NCBI RefSeq assembly: GCF_020536995.1
Contig: NC_068355.1
Location: forward strand, 118,814,430-118,878,429
DNA length: 64,000 bases
Direction of reading: 5' to 3'
Origin: Dreissena polymorpha
Taxonomy: Eukaryota > Mollusca > Bivalvia > Myida > Dreissenidae
The position numbers and the translations under genes are program-made. How positions within the stretch are numbered: the stretch's first letter is position 1; every line of letters begins with the position of its first letter. Below are positions 43,147-55,900 of the stretch, piece by piece. The notes under the pieces are model-generated. The model did no database searches. It saw only the letters and a list, made by a program, of their open reading frames with translations, and was not told the origin of the DNA.

Positions 43147-44347
43147 CAGGGCCCTCAATCTGTCAAATCCACGGCCGAAATTCGGCCGCATTCCCCCCTG
43201 AAAAGTATACTTTTTTCCCCTTTTAGGGGGAAAATTCCCCCTAAATAATTTTTTTTTATTTATAGATGTGTCTCATGATTATTATATCTCAATTCTATTT
43301 TAATTTAATCTTGTCAAACATGCTCAATTACATACATGCCATAATTTTTCAGACCAATTCCGGGACATTGAGTTATATTGTCCGGGACTTTTGCCGATTT
43401 TCCGGGACATGTATAAAATGTAGCGATATTTATAGACATATGCTTTTTGGTACGTTTTTTTTTGTGTTTCGCATCGTTAATTGCAAAAGTTCGAAAGCCT
43501 ATCCGAAATACACTTGATCTATTAACGTCAAATTAAACATTACTACTTCCGTTACTAGATACAAGCCACGTGTTTTCAGTGTAAGCGTTCTAAACATAGA
43601 TGGTGACGTCACTGTGTTATTGTTATTAAGACCAGTGTGTAGCGCGTAGTTGTTGATACGCCTTTATTCTTTTATAACATTTATATTTTATATGTTTAGA
43701 ACAAGACAATAATAAACCTAGTGAGGATGACGTTTTTAAATGCTTACTTTTTTACTCAACTTCTTTGTCGGTTAAACATGCGAACATAAACTGCTTTTAA
43801 TTTTTTACTCAGCGATGTTGGACTTCAGATGTGTGAACAACTATCCTTTGCCCTTATGCAGCGGGAAATAATGACATAGTAGATTAAAGTCAATTAACAA
43901 CCACATTAAACATTGTCGTCTTTTCGGTTTGACCGTGAGCGTGAGACAATCGATATGATAACAGGACCCCTGTTAATTGAACGACTTTGACACGTAGCGT
44001 AGTCTGCCTATTCGGGTAGGCATTGTCATAGAGACGCTGCAGATATACACAGATTCGAGGTGCAGTTAAGCATAAGGTACATGTATATATGGATTTTGTA
44101 AATTCCGGGACATTTGACAGATTTCTGGGACAGCGGGACAAGTTCTTCATTTCCGGGACTGTCCCAGACAATCCGGGACGTATGGCATGTATGCTCAATT
44201 ATGAAAAAAGCAATTAATATAGTGCAAACATGTACAAATGTAATAATTAGAGAGTAAGTAAAAAATCCCCCAAAAAGGGAAACGCCGTGAAAATTCCCCC
44301 TGCTATGGGTAGCGACCCACTTCCCCTAAAATGGATTGAGGGCCCTG
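43147..44347. mobile_element. 1.2-kb element with CAGGGCCCTC ends and 5-bp target duplication, itself interrupted
   Basis: Ends CAGGGCCCTCAATC and GATTGAGGGCCCTG, flanked by CTTTT on both sides (43142-43146 and 44348-44352). It splits a GGTCAAGGTCATCC-type repeat whose halves are at 43050-43141 and 44353-44470. It contains G- and C-tract words shared with the short copy at 47296. A further element is inserted in it. Confidence 0.8.
43331..44190. mobile_element. 860-bp nested insertion with CCGGGACA-rich ends
   Basis: Flanked by the direct repeat ATGCTCAATTA (43320-43330 and 44191-44201). Ends ACATGCCATA and TATGGCATGT are inverted, and CCGGGACATTG, GTCCGGGACTT and CCGGGACATG near the left are mirrored by TTTCCGGGACTGTCC and ATCCGGGACG at the right. 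The left end has three extra bases before the inverted repeat. Superfamily unknown; no coding potential seen. Confidence 0.6.
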
Positions 44348-44604
44348 CTTTTGCAATATTGAAGCTAGCAACTTGATATTTGGCATGCATGTGTATCTCA
44401 TGAAGCTGCACATTGGGAGTGGTGAAAGGTCAAGGTCATCCTTCAAGGTCAAAGGTCATATATATGTGTTTCACAAATACATTGCTTGTTTGGTATTGAT
44501 TTCACTATGCTCACAATGTTGGTCACAATGTATGTTTGCATTGTGTCTTTTATTGACTGGAATATAAGAAATAAATGTTAAGATATTTGTTGATTTGTTG
44601 CTTT

Positions 44605-45227
44605 TAAGCTCACCTGATTGCTCAGGTGAGCTTTTGTGACCGGTCTTTGTCCATGGTATGTCCGTCCGTCCGTAAATATTGCTCGTAAACACTTTATAGG
44701 CCACATTTCTTGTCCCATCTTTATTAAACTTGGTCAGAAGCTTTGTCCCAATGAAATCTCGGCCGAGTTCGCAACTGGGTTGTGCCGGGTCAAAAACTAG
44801 GTCACTAGGTCAAAAAAAAGAAAAACCTTGTAAACACTGTAGAAGTCACATTTCATGCCCAATCTTCATGTAACTTTCTCAAAATGTTTGTCTTACTGAT
44901 ATCTTGGTTGAGTTTAAAAGTGGTTCAGATCCGTGGAAAAACATGGCCGCCAGTGGGCGGGGCAGTTTTCCTTATTTGGCTTTAGAGAAACCTTGTAAAC
45001 ACTCTAGAGGTCACAATTTTTGCCCAATCAGCATGAAAGTTGGTCAAAACATTTTTCTCTATATGTATATAGTGAAAACATGTGAACACAGTAAAAGTCA
45101 CATTTTTGGCCCAATTTTCATGAAATTTGCTCAGAACATTTGTTTCCTTGATACGAGAGTTGAGTTCAAAAATGGTTCAGGTCAGTTGAATAACATGGCT
45201 GCTGGGAGGGGGGCAGTTTTCTCATTA
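44605..45227 (+). repeat. Dispersed repeat beginning with a GCTCACCTGA hairpin
   Basis: Begins with the palindrome GCTCACCTGATTGCTCAGGT then GAGC, then TTTTGTGACCGGTCTTTGTC and degenerate units with CTTGTAAACACTCTAGAGGTC and AACTAGGTCACTAGGTC. No coding potential. Confidence 0.7.
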
Positions 45228-47015
45228 TGCCCCCCCCCCTTTCGAAGAAGAGGGGTTATATTGTTTTGCTCATGTTGGTCCGTCCGTCCACCAGATGGTT
45301 TCCGGATGATAACTCAAGAACGCTTATGCCAAGGTTCATGAAACTTCATAGATACATTGATCATGACTCGCAGATGACCCCTATTGATTTTCAGGTCACT
45401 AGGTCAAAGGTTAAAGTCACGGTGACCCAAAGCAGTAAAATGGTTTCTGGATGATAACTCAAGAACGCTTATGCCTAGGATCATGAAACTTCATAGATAC
45501 ATTGATCATGACTCGCAGATAACCCCTAGCTTATGCCTAGGATCATGAAACTTCATAGATACATTGATCATGACTCGCAGATAACCCCTATTGATTTTCA
45601 GGTCACTAGGTCAAAGGTCAAGGTCACGGTGACCCGAAATAGTAAAATGGTTTCCGGATGATAACTAAAGAACGCTTAGGCCTAGGATCATGAAACTTCA
45701 TAGGTACATTGATCATGACTCGCAGATGACCCCTATTGATTTTCAGGTCACTAGGTCAAAGGTCAAGGTCACGGTGACCCGAAATAGTAAAATGGTTTCC
45801 AGATGATAACTCAAGAACGCTTGTGCCTAGGATCATGAAACTTCATAGGTACATTGATCATGACTCGAAGATGACCCCTATTGATTTTCAGGTCACTGGG
45901 TCAAAGGTCAAGGTCACGGTGACCTGAAATAGTAAAATGGTTTCTGGATGATAACTCAAGAACGCTTATGCCTAGGATCATGAAACTTCATAGGTACAAT
46001 GATCATGACTCGCAGATGACCCCTATTGATTTTCAGGTCACTAGGTCAAAGGTCAAGATCACGGTGACCTGAAATAGTAAAATGGTTTATGCAGTCTTTC
46101 CGAAATACCGTTGGTCCTCGGATTTTTCCGATAATAATTTGGAAAATCCGGAAATGATTCTGATATTACCGGACCTCGTGTCCGGTTATAAAATTATGGC
46201 GAAATTTGGAATTCCATAAGCTATTTCCAGAAAAGTTTCAAGGCAAAAGTGGGAATTTACTGAGTTATTTATGAATACTCCAATCATGTAAAACATTTTT
46301 TCATTGGTTACCGGTACATTTCTTGAATAACGTACGTGCATATACGGTATCCGAAGATTTTTGCTGCGTCGTCAATGCAAATTACACACTACGTCATCAC
46401 TATATGAGTAGATTCGCAAAGGGAGAGAAACGATACCAGATACTTTTGGTTCCCGTTATATCCGATTAATTCGTAAGCAAGCAGGGCATTTAATTAATCT
46501 GATAATATTAATATATTGTTAAAAATGTCATCTTTGTCTTTCGTCGTCATTTTTTACTTTTTGGGCCTGAAATAATCAGTCTGGGCCGGAAATGGCTGCA
46601 TGCTTGTAGGACCTCATGGCCGGCAATACATTTTGGGAAAGACTGGGTTTCTGGATGATAACTCAAGAACGCTTATGCCTAGGTTCATGAAACTTTATAG
46701 GTATATTGATCATGACTCGCAGATGACCCCTAATGATTATCAGGTCACTAGGTCAAAGGTCAAGGTCACAGTGTCAAAAAACGTATTCACACAATGGCTG
46801 TCAAGGTCACGGTGACTCAACTTAGAAAAATGGTTTCCGGATGATAACTCAAGAATGCTTACACCTAGGATCATGAAACTTCATAGGTACATTGATCATG
46901 ACTCGCAGATAAAATAATGATGAAACTTGACCAGGATGTTTGTCTGGACAATATCTAGGTCAAGTTTGACATTTGGTAAAGATTGAGCGAACTAGGGCCA
47001 TCTTGGCCCTCTTGT
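45228..47015 (+). repeat. 146-bp tandem repeat, second array, with an inserted element
   Basis: Same unit as 6505-7811 (GGATGATAACTCAAGAACGC, ATCATGACTCGCAGATGACC, AGGTCACTAGGTCAAAGGTC). About eight units, one with a local 88-bp duplication near 45530. A 554-bp element interrupts it at 46092. The tail grades into GGCCATCTTGGCCCTCTTGT. Confidence 0.85.
46092..46645. mobile_element. 554-bp hAT-like non-autonomous element
   Basis: Ends CAGTCTTTCC and GGAAAGACTG are inverted and flanked by GGTTTATG (46084-46091) and GGTTTCTG (46646-46653), an 8-bp target duplication with one mismatch. GGTTTCTG is the normal sequence of the interrupted tandem unit. CAG...CTG ends and 8-bp duplications fit hAT. 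No transposase. Confidence 0.75.
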
Positions 47016-47295
47016 TATATATTATATCTCAGTAATTTGCTTAAAGTACAAAAGATCATTGACTCTCGTGCGTTCTTATTGTGACTCATACAAATTTGAT
47101 TTTGAGTCTTGAAAATTTGGTCCCAAGAGTCATTGACTCTTGAGATTTGAGGTCTAAGGGAAGCCCTGAATTTACAACACCTTTACCCCCTACTATTTCA
47201 CACATGTTGTAACCTCTTAACCTGGTGGAACTATTTCTCTATAGGTGTCCCTGAATCCTTTTTGACCATTAATGCATTATTATTATGTAAGGGTC

Positions 47296-47620
47296 CAGAG
47301 CCCTTGTTTGGCCATTTTTGGGGCTGAAATTCGGCCCCATTCCCCCCTTAAAATAGTTTACTTTTTTCCCCTATTTCAGCTAAAAATTGCCCCCTCAAAG
47401 ATTTTTTTTTATATACTGTTATACCTGTGCTGCCAGCTGGTATTATGCTATTAACCTTTGATTAAATGTGTATTTATGTAAATTACATTAAAATAGAGCA
47501 ATTTTAAGTGTTGAATGGTTGGTGAAATGATCTAAAATTCCCCTTTTCGCCAAAAACGACGAGAAATTCCCCCCTCTAAGGGCCCCGGCCCCAATCCCCC
47601 AAAGTGTAGCAAGGGCCCTG
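47296..47620. mobile_element. 325-bp element with CAGAGCCCTTG ends, same family as 43147
   Basis: Ends CAGAGCCCTTG and CAAGGGCCCTG, flanked by GGGTC at 47291-47295 and 47621-47625. It shares GAAATTCGGCC.CATTCCCCC and TTTTTTCCCC words with the 1.2-kb copy. The second 5-bp duplication supports the family assignment. Confidence 0.78.
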
Positions 47621-48146
47621 GGGTCTCTGGTATTAGCACATCAATACAATTAAAGACAACTTACATATTTAAGAACATACATGAGAGATAAACTAATGTG
47701 CATCATTAAACACATCAAAATATAATTACATAACTTGACCCTGGTTACATCACTTTGAAGTTTGTCAAACATGACCTGAAAAAATAGAACGGATTTTCTG
47801 AGAAAACCCGAGGTATTGTCATAGCCAGCTCGTCGTGTCATGTCCGTCGTCGTGTCAGCTGTTCGCGTCGTGCTAAAATCTTAACATTTTGTTAAGGTTT
47901 TGAACATTTGCTCTAAAATCAAAGTGCCTCCACCTACAACTTTTAAACTTCATATGTAGCTGCACCTTGATGAGTTCTACACGCCACACCCATATTTGGG
48001 TCACTAGGTCAAAGGTCAAGGTCACTGTGACCTCTAAAAAAAAAAAATTATCCCGACAAGCTTTCATTTCTTCAAAAATGCACCCGCGGCCGAGTGTGGC
48101 ACCCGTTATGCGATGCTCTTGTTTTATTTAATTATTATGGCCTTAA

Positions 48147-48522
48147 AGGGACCTTTTCACAGATTTTGGCATGTATTGAAGGTTGTCATTAAATGCTTCA
48201 TTTTGATAAATGCGAACATTATATCTGAAAAGCTCCAGTCAAAAAAACAAGCATAAAATTAAAGAAATAAAAAAAGTAATCCTCAACTGGGCTCGAACCA
48301 CAGACCCCTGAAGTAAAAGACTATCGCTAGACCACTCGGCCATACTTTATATAAGCAATCCTCGTAGTATCACAAAATATAACGAGAACAACAGAACTCT
48401 CCAAATTATTCAATTGTTTCCCGTTGCAATGCTTTATAATTTTCAGGTCTTTAAATTGTCAAAAGATGCATATAATGGAACTTTTTAATTTTGTCAATTT
48501 ACCAAAACGTAAAAAGGCCTCT
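48147..48522. mobile_element. 376-bp TTAA-flanked element with a tRNA-like sequence
   Basis: Ends AGGGACCTTTT and AAAAGGCCTCT (two mismatches as inverted repeats), flanked by TTAA (48143-48146 and 48523-48526). It holds a tRNA-like segment in minus orientation. It is unlike the 850-bp element in the rest of its sequence. Confidence 0.65.
48277..48346 (-). tRNA. tRNA-like sequence (anticodon unclear), probably a pseudogene
   Basis: Minus strand reads TATGGCCGAGTGGTCTAGCG (A-box-like D arm) and GTGGTTCGAGCCC (B-box-like T arm) about 25 bases apart. The anticodon stem and acceptor stem do not pair well, so I give no amino acid. Confidence 0.45.
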
Positions 48523-49255
48523 TTAAATATAAAGTTGAGCTTTAAATTGACAGTGACTTGCCACTGTGGATTAAATTTTAAAGTCTTAAATCATGACTTA
48601 TCAGCTGATTCTCATCTCCTTTGTGTCAGCATAAGATCCATACTGACAATGCCTAATTAAGTTAGGAATGTTTTGAAGTTAAGTTGTGTAATTGTTCCAT
48701 ATAAATGAAAAAGATGATCATCTTTTTCTTGTAAGATAAGAGGTTGAAAGAAAAATAATTTAGATCTGCTCTATTGTAGAAGACCAACCAAAATTTGAAG
48801 CACTGTACAGGTCGGGCTTCATTAAGGGATGTCTTGCTATTAATATCCCTAGCGCATTTCAATTGTTCAACTATAATAATGGCCTTTTAAGATATTGCTG
48901 ATGTCAAATTCAAGAAAACAAATGTCTGTAAGAATGTGAAAAAGCAAATTAAATTAAAGCGTTAAAATACATTAAACTAGAACTGTCGCGGCAGATTCCG
49001 ACGTGTATCCCAACGCTGCATGTTTGACCCAGGGGGCGCCCTAGGGTTGGTAATGGGGCCATGCATAGTTGAGATTGACCGTATTGTCAAAAGAGATGTT
49101 CAGTATCAATTGGTAGTAAATCGGTGTAGAAATGAAGAAGTTAATGTAAAATAACATAAAATAAGAGATGTGTTGGTCAGAAACACAATGCCCCCTACTG
49201 CGCCGCTTTGATTTATTTATAATCATTTGGCAGGTTCATGAATTACCTCCATTTA

Positions 49256-49440
49256 AAGCTTATTATTTCCTTGGATTTGTTTTTTTGACTTTTGACCTTG
49301 AAGGATGACCTTGACCTTTCACCACTCAAAATGTGCAGCTTCATGAGATACACATGCATGCCAAATATCAAGATGCTATCTTCAATATTGCAAAAGTTAT
49401 GGCCAATGTTAAAGAACATACAATAAAAAAAAGAGTGAAA
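49256..49440 (-). repeat. GGTCAAGGTCATCCTTCAAG-family repeat, minus orientation
   Basis: TTGACCTTGAAGGATGACCT, TTCACCACTCAAAATGTGCA and ATGCATGCCAAATATCAAGA are the marks of the family also found at 43050-44470, 57045-57735, 61080-61490 and 61945-62195. Confidence 0.75.
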
Positions 49441-49975
49441 ATCTCTGACTCTGCCCCACCCCAACCCCCATAACTTTTGACCCAGGGGTCAGATCAAAAT
49501 AGCAAATAGTGCAGGGTCACACATAATGCTCATAGCTACCATGTGTAAGTTTCAAGGTTCTAGTGCTTTTCGGAGGAGATAACCACAATATCCCCACGCT
49601 TTTTAAAAAGCGTGGGGATAATGAATAGAACGTCCGTTAAATACTAGTCTGACAAATAGGATTGTGATATAGAATTTAACTATGAATTTGTTGGCAGTAA
49701 AGGTACAAATATGCAGAATTGTGTGTTACTGCAAACTCTTAACCGCTTTAACTTAGCCAGTCTTCCACTTTGTATATCACAGTATACAGTTTATCCTGGA
49801 TGTGAAGTAGGGATCTTATTCCATTGTAGTTAGATCAGATAAAAGAAATTAAATTTCATTCTTAGGTGTAAAGTTGAAGATTGGAATATCGAGAGTACAG
49901 TCATTTCAAACTTTACTATTTTATTGCAATACCTAAGTCTAAACATTATATATGGTTTTTACTTTAAATGCAGAA

Positions 49976-52900
49976 ATGAATCGAGATGACAGTACAGCAG
50001 CTATGGCCTCATTGGCAAGCTATGCTGAAGAATCAGATGATGAAAATGAAGATGAGGTAATGCTTTTAAGGCTGCTTTAATTTGTTAAAAATTGTCTGGG
50101 AAGAATCTTTTAATATTGTACTGAAAGACTGATATGTTTCTTTATTAACCTTAATGTTTATTATTTAAAAAAAAGAATATCTTAAAAAGTTTTTTTACAT
50201 ATATATTTTTCTTGTATTCAATTCCAAATAACAAATATGATCATACTATTGTATATGAAGGCATCATCTGAGCAAATGAAGTCTGCAGTTGACACAATAT
50301 CAGATGAAGAACATGACACCCCAAAACAAACGCCTAGCCAGCCAAAGTCTAGTGTTCCTTCCAGCCTACTAGATGATGAGAACTCTCATTCTGATATGGG
50401 GTCTCACAACAAGAAAAAGGCAAAGAAACGAAAAGGTTTGTGCATGAGTGTATGATAAAAGAATTCAAACAATTTTGTTTTTCTTGAAGCTGATATAGAG
50501 CACAAAAAAATCAGAATCTTTTATGAGGTCCATATTTGATAAATGCACCAATATATCCTGCTTATGTTTTTATTAACCAGGTTTTCCGAAGGAAAAAACT
50601 GGTTATTAGATTGGCGAATGCGGGCGGGCTGGCTGGCTGGCGGGCTGGCTGGCGGGCTGGCGGAATAAGCTTGTCCGGGCCATAACTATGTCGTTCATTG
50701 TCAGATTTTAAAATCATCTGGCACATTTGTTCACCATCATTGGACGGTGTGTCGCGCGAAATAATTACGTCGATATCTCCAAGGTCAAGGTCACACTTTG
50801 AGTTCAAAGGTCAAAAATGGCCATAAATGAGCTTGTCCGAGCCATAACTATGTCGTTCATCGTCAGATTTTAAAATCATTTGGCACATTTGTTCACCATC
50901 ATTAGACGGTGTGTCGCGCGAAATAATTACGTCGATATCTCCAAGGTCAAGGTCACACTTTGAGTTCAAAGGTCAAAAATGGCCATAAATGAGCTTGTCC
51001 TGGCCATAACTATGTCATTCATTGTGAGATTTTAAAATCATTTGGCACATTTGTTCACCATCATGGGACGGTGTGTCCCACGAAAGAATCACGTCAATAT
51101 CTCCAATGTCAAGGTCGCCACGACTAAAAATAGATTTAAAAAAAAAACACTTACAAAGGGGGTTAATTTTTTTTGGTCATTTCAAAAGTTCAGTTTGAGT
51201 TTTCTCCCTTTATCAGATTTTTTTTTCACAATGAAAACCTGGTTTTGTGACAATTTTGTCCCTTGTTGGAATTAAATTGACAGTGGCTTCTTTATGGTAA
51301 TGTGAATTTATCGATCTGGACTGGTATGTACAAGTTACCATGAGAATATAAAATGACTGTAGGAGAGGTTTCTTTTTGTATACAAAAATACAAAAAAACA
51401 ACTTAAAAGCTTTTAAACAAAAGTCATTTTTTAGTATGATGTCACAGGTCTTTCCCTGGCGTATCTATGGGTCCGTTAAATGGACGCATTCCCAAACCGA
51501 ATTTGGGGAAAAAAATCCCAATTTAAAAACTGATTTTATATATGTCAATATTAGTTCAATTACATCTAACATATTATAGCTACACCTTAAATTATTATTC
51601 TTTCCTAGTTTGACGTATTATTAAGAGTTATATTAAATTAATTTTTCCCATATCAGTGGACTTTTTGCACACAAAATTTCCCATTTCCAAAATGGCATGG
51701 GAAAAACTGTGTCACCTTGAAATACCAATGGTTTTAAAAATATTTTGCAAAAAAACTTATAAGACTTCATACAATAAATGAAGAAGGCAATAATTTCCTG
51801 CTTATTCTCCTGTTTAATGTGATTATTTTCAGCCAAGCTGGTGTCATATGGGGCAGATGATATGGACGAGTCATCAGCAGAGGAAGAGGAGGAGGAGGAT
51901 GGCAGTGAAGAGGAGGGACACAGTGGCAACAGTGAGGGGCATGGCAAAGCAGTGGTCGAGGTACTTTGGTTTCTTGGGTATCTACCTTTATAATACCAAC
52001 TGAGTATCTGGAAATTTGCATTGCATGTTCAGGTTGTCAATCATATGACATTTTTCGAAATTGTATTAAAAATAAAACTATTAGCAAATCTGAGAAGAAG
52101 GTTTCTGTCTATGTCATGGATTGAAAAGATGCAGATTCCTGCCATTTAATGCAAGCTACTTGAAACTGCTTTGTTTTGGATATGTGGAAATTATATTACT
52201 AGTGTCATTTTGACAAACTTTAAGTTCTGACTGTTAAGACAGCAGCAATCATACACAAATAACATATTAATGGCCTATTTATGGTTCTAATTGACATCAC
52301 CCTTCTGTATTAAAAACACCCTTTATCAATTGAAAAGAACCATGGGCGTCTTTTTCTTAATTTCATTCATGTCACTTGCTAAGGCTAAGCTTACATTTGT
52401 CTTGATAACCCTCTAAAGACTTCATTTACTGCCCAATATTCATGAAACTTGGTCAAAACATTTGTCTTTATAAAAACTTTGCCAAGTTCAAAACTGGATT
52501 TTATGCTCACTGTAAAATTTATCAAGCAAATTCATTGAATTGATATCCCCCACCAAATAAACTTTGTTAATGAATCGGTGCAAATCCCTTGATATACCCT
52601 ATGATTGATTAGTGTCGGGTAATAATTGATAGGTAATAATTAAGTTTAGGGTAATTGTTTTATGAATTGCAATTCTCCTCATTGATATCTTCACACCCAT
52701 GAAGTTTCATGATGAAATCTTGTTGTGTATCTGAAATATGGTCTTGAAAAGTTATGTTATACATAAACAACTTAGGGAAATAAATCTTAGTTAAAAAAGT
52801 GCAGGGTTATGGTTCTTAAAATGGTACTTTGTGCAAATGATTTTACACCATGAAGTTTCATTTGGAAATGTTGTATCATATCTGAGATTTTGCCATAAAA

Positions 52901-55900
52901 AGTTACATCATACAAAAACAACAAAGGACAATAACTCTTATTTCAGAAAGTGAACGATTTTGGTTCTTAAGCATAGCATGTCTCCTCATTTATATTAAAA
53001 CACCCATGAAGTTTCATGTTGAAATCTTGCATGGTATCTGAGATATAGCTCTGAAAAAAATTCATCATACAAAAAAGGGCAATAACTCTTATTTAAGAAG
53101 GTGTAAGGTTATAGTTCTTGTGCATGGCAATCTCCTGATTGATATCTTTACACCTATGAATTTTCATGTTGATATCTTATATAGTTTCTGAGAGAAAGAT
53201 ATAAAGATTTGTGAAAAACGGACTGACTGTTGGGCGAACAGACAAAGCCAATGCTATATCCGTCTGCCTTTGGCGGGGGATACCAAAAGGCTTGTAAACA
53301 CTCTAGATGAAGCATTTATTGCCCAATGTTCATTAACTTTGTCTAGAAATTTTATCTTGACCAATTTAGAAAACTGGATCATTTGGTGTAAAATTAGGCC
53401 ACAAGGTCAAATTAAAGGAAAAGCTTGTGGGCCCTCTAGAGGCAATTCATTGACAAATCTTTAAGATACTTGTTTAGAAACGTGATTGGAACATTACATT
53501 TTGTCCAGTGATATCAACACAGAGTTGTAAACCGGATCATATAAGATAAACAATTATATCACCTGGTATGAATCAAAGAAAAAGCTTGTGAACAATAGAG
53601 ACCATGTATATTGCCCAATGTGCATGAAACATTATCATAAAAATTGTTCTTATGATTAAATGAGTTTGGAACTAGGTTTTGGGGGTTAAAAAGTTGGTCA
53701 ACAGGGCAAATTAAAGGATTTTTTTTTAACATTCTAGAGGCCAGAAAAAATACCATTACAATATCTTAAATGAGTTTGGAACTGGGTCATGTTGGTTTAA
53801 TAAAGTTGGTCAATAGGTCAAATTAAAGAAGAAAAAAAGAGTAAAACCTGGCGGTCACATCAATTCCCAATGTATATGAAACTTGGTGTTTATATTTGTG
53901 TATGAAATGAAGATGGTGTTGCATATCTTCCAGGGAAAAGTACGGCATTCTTCACTGGATGTGGAACAAGCATGTAAGTTTCTATAAAAAATTACAAATA
54001 AAAAAAAAAATTATTCACAGAATTTAAGTGTTTTGGTAGGATTTAGGTATTAAGTTTGTTTCATATTGGTTAGTATGCTAATTTTGACAAGTGTTTCATT
54101 TGTTTATATTTACAAAGTTTGTAGCTATTTTACTTGGCATCATTAAACTTGTGAAGCATGTGGGTAAAAAAAACAAAAACTAAATGTAGAAAACACTTCA
54201 ATAGCTTAAATTAATCGATTTATGACCATTTTACCATGACAATATTGGTATGAGTCATTTCAATGATGATCTAACTTGTAATGCTTAAAAAAATACAAGT
54301 GATTCTATCCGGTTTGTTCTTAAATATTTAAAGACTTTAAAGCGAGGGTATATTGCTTTGCACCTGTCTCTGTCAGTCAGATGGTCTTGTCATAGACCAT
54401 TCTTTTCACCTGAGTGTCTGTCTCTTAGACAGATGGTCTGTCCATAGACCTTTTTTTCCCAGGATATCTAGCAAAGGCTTTGTGCTGCAACAATCCAGGC
54501 TTGTATGATTGTTACTTTGAGGAAAAACATGCTGATTGATTTGAGGCCAATTGGTCAAAGATAAAGGTCACAGAGGCTAGTGACTTGAAATTATGTATTA
54601 AAGTCTGTCTGTCCCTTTAGCAGATTTTTTAGTTATAAACCAACACTATATGATAATTGGAAATTGTATGGATAAACCACAGTTCTGCAATCATTTAACG
54701 TTTTTCAGCATTAAAATGAAATCCTCTTTGCAAAAAAATATGTTCCTGCCAGTTTGTCTAACAATATGTAGATTTCAATTGCAGGGCAATTTATAACTGT
54801 AGGTTAAGGACATATCATGCATGTGTGTTTTTTTGTGGGGGGTGGGGGTGGCCATAGATATTTATCAAACATCTCTTGTTGTTGCCAGCATCGCTTTCCC
54901 GGTCGATGTTGAATAAATCCATGGACGAGATAGAGTTGCCTCCAGAGCCACCAACAAAGTGTTCCAAGCAGCTACAGGTGGGTGACAGATGTGACCTGGA
55001 TTAAATACTCAAATGATGCCTGTCAGGGCAATCAGTCTCACCGCATGCACCAAACCGAGTCTAAACATGCTTACCCAGAGTGGTCCCTTCTGTTTGTCAA
55101 CAGTGGATTTATTAGACTTCCTGCAAAAAGGAAATACCTCTTTTGCACAAGGTGTACCTCTTTTGGATTCACACTACCATTTTAGCATGACTATTATATA
55201 TGAAATATATATAGTGGAGCTATCCTACTCACCCCGGCGGTGCCGTTAGCGTTCCCAATAGTGTGCAAATGTTTAAGTTTGCGTACTACCCCAAATATTT
55301 CCTATGTCCTTTGACATATTGCTTTTATATTTTGCATACTTCTTAACCAACATTACCTCAATCTATAAACAAGAGCAGACAACTGTATCAAGCATTTTGA
55401 CAGAATTATGGCCCCTTTTGTACTTAAAATATGCATATTATTGATAAATCTATGTTAAAGTTTGCGTACCACCTCAAATATTTTCTATGTCCTTTGACAT
55501 ATTGCTTTCATATTTTGCATACTTTTTTACCAACATGATCCCAATCTATAAATAAGAGCAGACAACTGTATCAAGCATTTTGACAGAATTATGGCCCCTT
55601 TTATACTTAGATAATTGAACATTTTGCTTAAATTGCCATAACTTCTTTATTTATGATCACATTTGATTCATACTTTGACAAAACAACACTTACCTGACAT
55701 ACCACAATGCACTCCACCCAAATCATCCCCCATGCCCCCCCCCCAAAAAAAATATTTTTTTTTCTCCTTATTTTTGAAAGATCATCTATTACATGACCAC
55801 ACACCCACATTATCCCCCCCCCCCCCCCCCCTCTCCATGATGGCTTATGTTATACTGTCAAGCACTTGAATAGTCGAACATGCTGTCCTCTGACAGCTCT

